In this document: positions 61,467 to 64,000 of the stretch, one piece after another
Position numbering within the stretch: position 1 is the stretch's first letter
Layout: each line of letters begins with the position of its first letter
From: Persicitalea sp964500445
Lineage (GTDB): Bacteria; Bacteroidota; Bacteroidia; Cytophagales; Spirosomataceae
DNA: 64,000 nucleotides
NCBI GenBank assembly: GCA_964500445.1
Contig: CAZCOG010000030.1
Location: 13,692-77,691 of the forward strand
Direction of reading: 5' to 3'
The notes under the pieces: model-generated
Database searches by the model: none
Told to the model about the DNA's origin: nothing
The model's input: the letters and a program-made list of their open reading frames with translations, nothing else
Program-made: the position numbers and the translations under genes

Positions 61467-61892
61467 ATGCGTCTTTTGGCAATTGACTACGGCTCTAAAC
61501 GAACCGGATTGGCCGTAACCGATCCGTTACAGATTATTGCTACGGCACTGGAAACGGTAAGGACGCATTTGCTGATGGATTATCTGAAAAAATACGTTGA
61601 AAAAGAGGAGGTGGAAGCCATTATTATCGGCATGCCGCGCCGACTGGATAGCACTGATACTCACAATACGCAAGCGGTCAGGACATTCATTAAAAAATTG
61701 GAAACCACTTTCCCCGCTATTCCCGTTTATGCACATGACGAGCGTTTTACTTCTTCTATGGCCCTGCAAGCTATGATTGCGGGGGGTAGTAAGAAAAGTG
61801 AACGCCGCGAAAAAGGTAATCTCGATAAGGTAAGTGCCGTGATCATCCTACAATCTTTCATGGAAAGTCAGCGGCTCAATCCTTTGCGATAA
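61467..61892 (+). CDS. ruvX: Putative Holliday junction resolvase RuvX/YqgF
   Basis: 141 residues. The RNase H-like fold is shown by LLAIDYGSKRTGLAV with the first Asp, AIIIGMPRRLDSTDT in the middle, and VYAHDERFTS and DKVSAVIIL at the end. YqgF proteins act in 16S rRNA maturation in some bacteria and are also called resolvases. def follows after 65 bases. Confidence 0.93.
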   Translation: MRLLAIDYGSKRTGLAVTDPLQIIATALETVRTHLLMDYLKKYVEKEEVEAIIIGMPRRLDSTDTHNTQAVRTFIKKLETTFPAIPVYAHDERFTSSMALQAMIAGGSKKSERREKGNLDKVSAVIILQSFMESQRLNPLR

Positions 61893-61923
61893 CTTCACTT
61901 CAAATATCACAATTTATCACAGC

Positions 61924-61937
61924 ACGGGCTAGCCCGT
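61924..61937. repeat. REP-like palindrome
   Basis: ACGGGCTAGCCCGT is a perfect 14-bp palindrome in the ruvX-def gap, with the same core as 43941-43957. Confidence 0.6.
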
Positions 61938-61957
61938 CATAATTTATAATTCCTTTA

Positions 61958-62536
61958 ATGATTTACCCCATAGTAGCTTACGGTGACCCCATTCTGCGAA
62001 AGGTGACCCGCCCCCTCGAAAAAGACGAAATGGATTTGCAAAAGCTCTCAGACGATCTTTTTGAGACCATGCACGACGCGGCAGGCGTTGGTTTGGCCGC
62101 ACCACAAGTGGGTCTGGGTATCCGCGTTTTCGTAGTGGACGGTACCGCTATGAATGAAGACGAGGAGGAAGAATGCAAAGATCCGACGCTTGAAGGTTTC
62201 AAGAAGATATTTATCAATCCCGAGATTATAGAGGAAGACGGCGATGATTGGGCTTTCGAGGAGGGGTGTTTAAGCATTCCCGGTATCCGTGGAGAAGTTT
62301 ACCGGCCCGAAATTGTAACGATTCGTTATAGGGATATCGACTGGAACGAACATGAAGAAACCCACCAAGGAATGGCCGCCCGTATTATCCAGCACGAATA
62401 CGACCATCTGGAAGGCAAACTTTTTACAGATTACCTCCCCGCCTTGAAGCGTCAGCTGCTGAAACGCAAGCTTAGCGATATTTCCAAGGGCGTTGTAGAT
62501 GTAGATTACCGGATGCGTTTTCATAGTCGCAGATAA
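61958..62536 (+). CDS. def: Peptide deformylase
   Basis: 192 residues. The three family motifs are intact: GVGLAAPQVGL (about residue 45), EEGCLSIPG with the metal Cys, and IQHEYDHLEG with the HExxH pair. It removes the formyl group from new proteins. The acidic insert NEDEEEECKDPTLEG (about residues 65-80) is longer than in E. coli, as seen in Bacteroidota. The response regulator follows after 21 bases. Confidence 0.97.
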   Translation: MIYPIVAYGDPILRKVTRPLEKDEMDLQKLSDDLFETMHDAAGVGLAAPQVGLGIRVFVVDGTAMNEDEEEECKDPTLEGFKKIFINPEIIEEDGDDWAFEEGCLSIPGIRGEVYRPEIVTIRYRDIDWNEHEETHQGMAARIIQHEYDHLEGKLFTDYLPALKRQLLKRKLSDISKGVVDVDYRMRFHSRR

Positions 62537-62557
62537 TTCGTTAGTAATCGCTTTACT

Positions 62558-63247
62558 ATGAACCCCCGCATTCTATACGTCGAAGATGATCCTAATCTGA
62601 GCTTTGCTACAAAAGATAATCTCGAAGCCAATGACTACGACATTGTCCATTGCACCGACGGTCAGGAAGCCTGGAATACCTTCCAAAAGGAACACTTTGA
62701 TATTTGTGTGCTGGATGTAATGCTCCCCGAAATGGACGGCTTTACGCTGGCCGAAAAAATCCGCGACGCCGACCAGCACGTTCCTATCCTTTTCCTTACT
62801 GCACGTGCCCTTCTTGACGATCGTTTACACGGGCTGCGACTGGGAGCGGATGATTACGTAACCAAGCCATTCAGTATTCAGGAATTGATTTTGCGGATTG
62901 AGGTATTTCTGCGCCGCTCCAAAGCGGAACCACCTGTACTGAACAACGAAGATTCATCACAGCGGGTGGGAAAATATATCTTCGATTTTCAAAAATTAAC
63001 CCTCACGCTGAACGGTAGCACTCACACGTTAACCTTCCGGGAGGCGGAAGTAATGCAATACCTGGCCCAGCGCCCAAACGAGGTCATCAGGCGCGAAGAC
63101 TTGCTAAAGGCCATTTGGGGCGACGATGACTACTTTATGGGCCGTAGTCTGGACGTCTTTATTTCCCGTCTGCGAAAGTACCTCAGTGGTGATCCCAACT
63201 TACGAATCGACAACGTGCACGGCATTGGTTTTCGAATAAGCTGGTAA
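62558..63247 (+). CDS. OmpR-family response regulator, no kinase nearby
   Basis: 229 residues. Receiver: acidic pair EDDPN near residue 9, phospho-acceptor Asp in ICVLDVMLPEMDG, Lys in VTKPF. The C-terminal winged helix is YNSP-like but here reads RREDLLKAIWGDDDYFMGRSLDVFISRLRKYL. It resembles the RprY group of Bacteroidota. No histidine kinase is in the window, so it is an orphan or has a distant partner. Target genes cannot be read. Confidence 0.93.
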   Translation: MNPRILYVEDDPNLSFATKDNLEANDYDIVHCTDGQEAWNTFQKEHFDICVLDVMLPEMDGFTLAEKIRDADQHVPILFLTARALLDDRLHGLRLGADDYVTKPFSIQELILRIEVFLRRSKAEPPVLNNEDSSQRVGKYIFDFQKLTLTLNGSTHTLTFREAEVMQYLAQRPNEVIRREDLLKAIWGDDDYFMGRSLDVFISRLRKYLSGDPNLRIDNVHGIGFRISW

Positions 63248-63257
63248 CTGATTCATT

Positions 63258-63313
63258 GGAAAGTGGACGATCATTCTAAAACAGAAATCACAACTTTGGA
63301 TCGCCCACTTTCC
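63258..63313. terminator. Hairpin between convergent genes
   Basis: 15-base arms (63258-63272, 63299-63313) with one mismatch and a 26-base loop; short T-rich end. It lies between the regulator and the DUF2911 gene. Confidence 0.6.
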
Positions 63314-63320
63314 TTTCATT

Positions 63321-63866
63321 TCACTTGATAGGTACCGAAATCTTTGTCATATCCCAAGCCATTTCCATCGCCGGGATGGACTGATCAAATGAAATGGTAA
63401 ACATTTCTACCGGGGAATTAGTGACCTGGGTAGGTACTTGCACCTTGAGAACATCGGCTTCGGCTTCGCGAACAGGTGTACCATCCCAATTGATACCCCA
63501 ATCATACTGCTTGTTATTGAAAATAACTGTCCATTTATCCTGTTCCGGAATTGTCCAGAGTGTGTACTTGCCGGCAGGCAGCATTTTGCCATCGATAACC
63601 AGTTCCGTTTCGGTTGTAAAAGTTGTCGCTTCGTTAGCTCCCGTCCGCCAGACCTCTCCGTAAGGTACCAGGCCGCCAAAAATTTCCCGACCTTTCTTGG
63701 AAGGTCTATTATAGAATACTTCCACATGCTTCGCACCTTCATTAAAAGTGACTGTTTGCTCAGGACTCGCCTTCTTAGTGTTAGCAGTCATTACTTTGAG
63801 ACCGACAAATGCGACGAGAACTAGACCACCGACCACAAAAAGCGTCCATTTCAGGTATTTATTCAT
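63321..63866 (-). CDS. DUF2911 domain protein, membrane-anchored
   Basis: 181 residues. An N-terminal hydrophobic segment (LKWTLFVVGGLVLVAFVGLKV) anchors it, with the rest in the periplasm. The core phrases PYGEVWRTGANEATTFTT, LPAGKYTLWTIP and YDWGINWDG are the known DUF2911 signature. Function is unknown. A TATCTTTG box lies 34 bases upstream. Confidence 0.9.
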   Translation of the reverse strand: MNKYLKWTLFVVGGLVLVAFVGLKVMTANTKKASPEQTVTFNEGAKHVEVFYNRPSKKGREIFGGLVPYGEVWRTGANEATTFTTETELVIDGKMLPAGKYTLWTIPEQDKWTVIFNNKQYDWGINWDGTPVREAEADVLKVQVPTQVTNSPVEMFTISFDQSIPAMEMAWDMTKISVPIK

Positions 63867-63900
63867 AATATTTTAGTTAAGAAGGGTTTATAAATTTTTC

Positions 63901-63908
63901 CAAAGATA
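63901..63908 (-). promoter_or_regulatory. -7 box of the DUF2911 gene
   Basis: TATCTTTG on the minus strand, 34 bases before the ATG at 63866. No -33 element was assigned. Confidence 0.5.
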
Positions 63909-63962
63909 GAAAAAATGCCGATTTGCCGTTTTTTGGGCGGATTAAACCCGCTATAAACGCGA

Positions 63963-63997
63963 AGAAGCGCCCTTGCGATGTTCCGCTGGGCGCTTCT
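63963..63997. terminator. Hairpin at the window edge
   Basis: 10-bp perfect arms (63963-63972, 63988-63997) with a 15-base loop; probably the terminator of a gene beyond the window. Confidence 0.55.
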
Positions 63998-64000
63998 CTG

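Noticed and set aside
1..64000. tRNA or rRNA genes, and complete insertion sequences
   Set aside because: Intergenic gaps were read on both strands; none showed a T-loop with CCA-end pattern or rRNA-like sequence, and no transposase frame was seen.

Overview
The window looks like a chromosomal piece of a Bacteroidota genome, most likely Cytophagales (a Spirosoma/Dyadobacter-like lineage). The signs are a SusC/SusD pair with an STN domain plus ECF sigma and FecR, PorT-type and OmpA-type outer membrane proteins, a eukaryote-like NrdB, many exported proteins with short hydrophobic leaders or lipoboxes, and repeated -7 boxes of the TAnnTTTG type typical of the Bacteroidota primary sigma factor. 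No rRNA, tRNA, CRISPR array or intact transposase was seen.

Layout. 1-3.3 kb: end of a cupredoxin gene, small proteins and two exported ferritin-like proteins. 3.7-8.3 kb: tyrS, an exported phosphoesterase, a beta-barrel protein, recX and nrdB. 8.5-17.8 kb: glycosyltransferase, FkbM methyltransferase, GNAT, corA, a Wzi-like outer membrane protein with gmhA behind two tandem sigma-54-type promoters, a ThuA-like protein, a Nudix hydrolase and typA. 18-22.2 kb: an accessory stretch with a MITE-like inverted repeat, an SGNH hydrolase, a DUF4143 ATPase, an AraC/alkyltransferase fusion, and a toxin-antitoxin pair whose Doc toxin is broken by a stop codon and a frameshift.

22.2-35.2 kb: nine same-strand genes form the most coherent system here: ECF sigma, FecR, SusC (with STN domain), SusD, HpcH/HpaI aldolase, GntP permease, tartronate-semialdehyde reductase, an exported UxuA-like dehydratase and a glucarate-dehydratase-like enzyme. 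Together they can sense, import and degrade a sugar acid (aldarate or uronate) to pyruvate and glycerate. No glycoside hydrolase is present, which is unusual for a SusC/D locus. Nearly every long spacer of the operon holds a different imperfect inverted repeat.

35.3-51.1 kb: an endonuclease III-like protein, outer membrane proteins, two sulfatases around an unassigned probable alpha/alpha-toroid protein, an M28 peptidase, an rRNA methyltransferase and a large Asp-box beta-propeller protein. 51.2-53.1 kb: an XRE/ImmA-IrrE plus PIN (DUF4411-like) pair lies between two 70-bp related sequences, one being the 3' end of the propeller gene and the other a decayed copy of it. 53.4-55.3 kb: a VOC protein, then arsR-arsM with matching operator palindromes before each gene. 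55.4-64 kb: recO, a vanadium haloperoxidase with its own sigma-54-type promoter, a lipoprotein, lptB, recJ, ruvX, def, an orphan OmpR-type regulator and a DUF2911 protein.

Family names are from recognition of motifs and overall sequence, not from database searches. Start codons were moved inward where a signal peptide, promoter or repeat showed the longest open frame to be too long.
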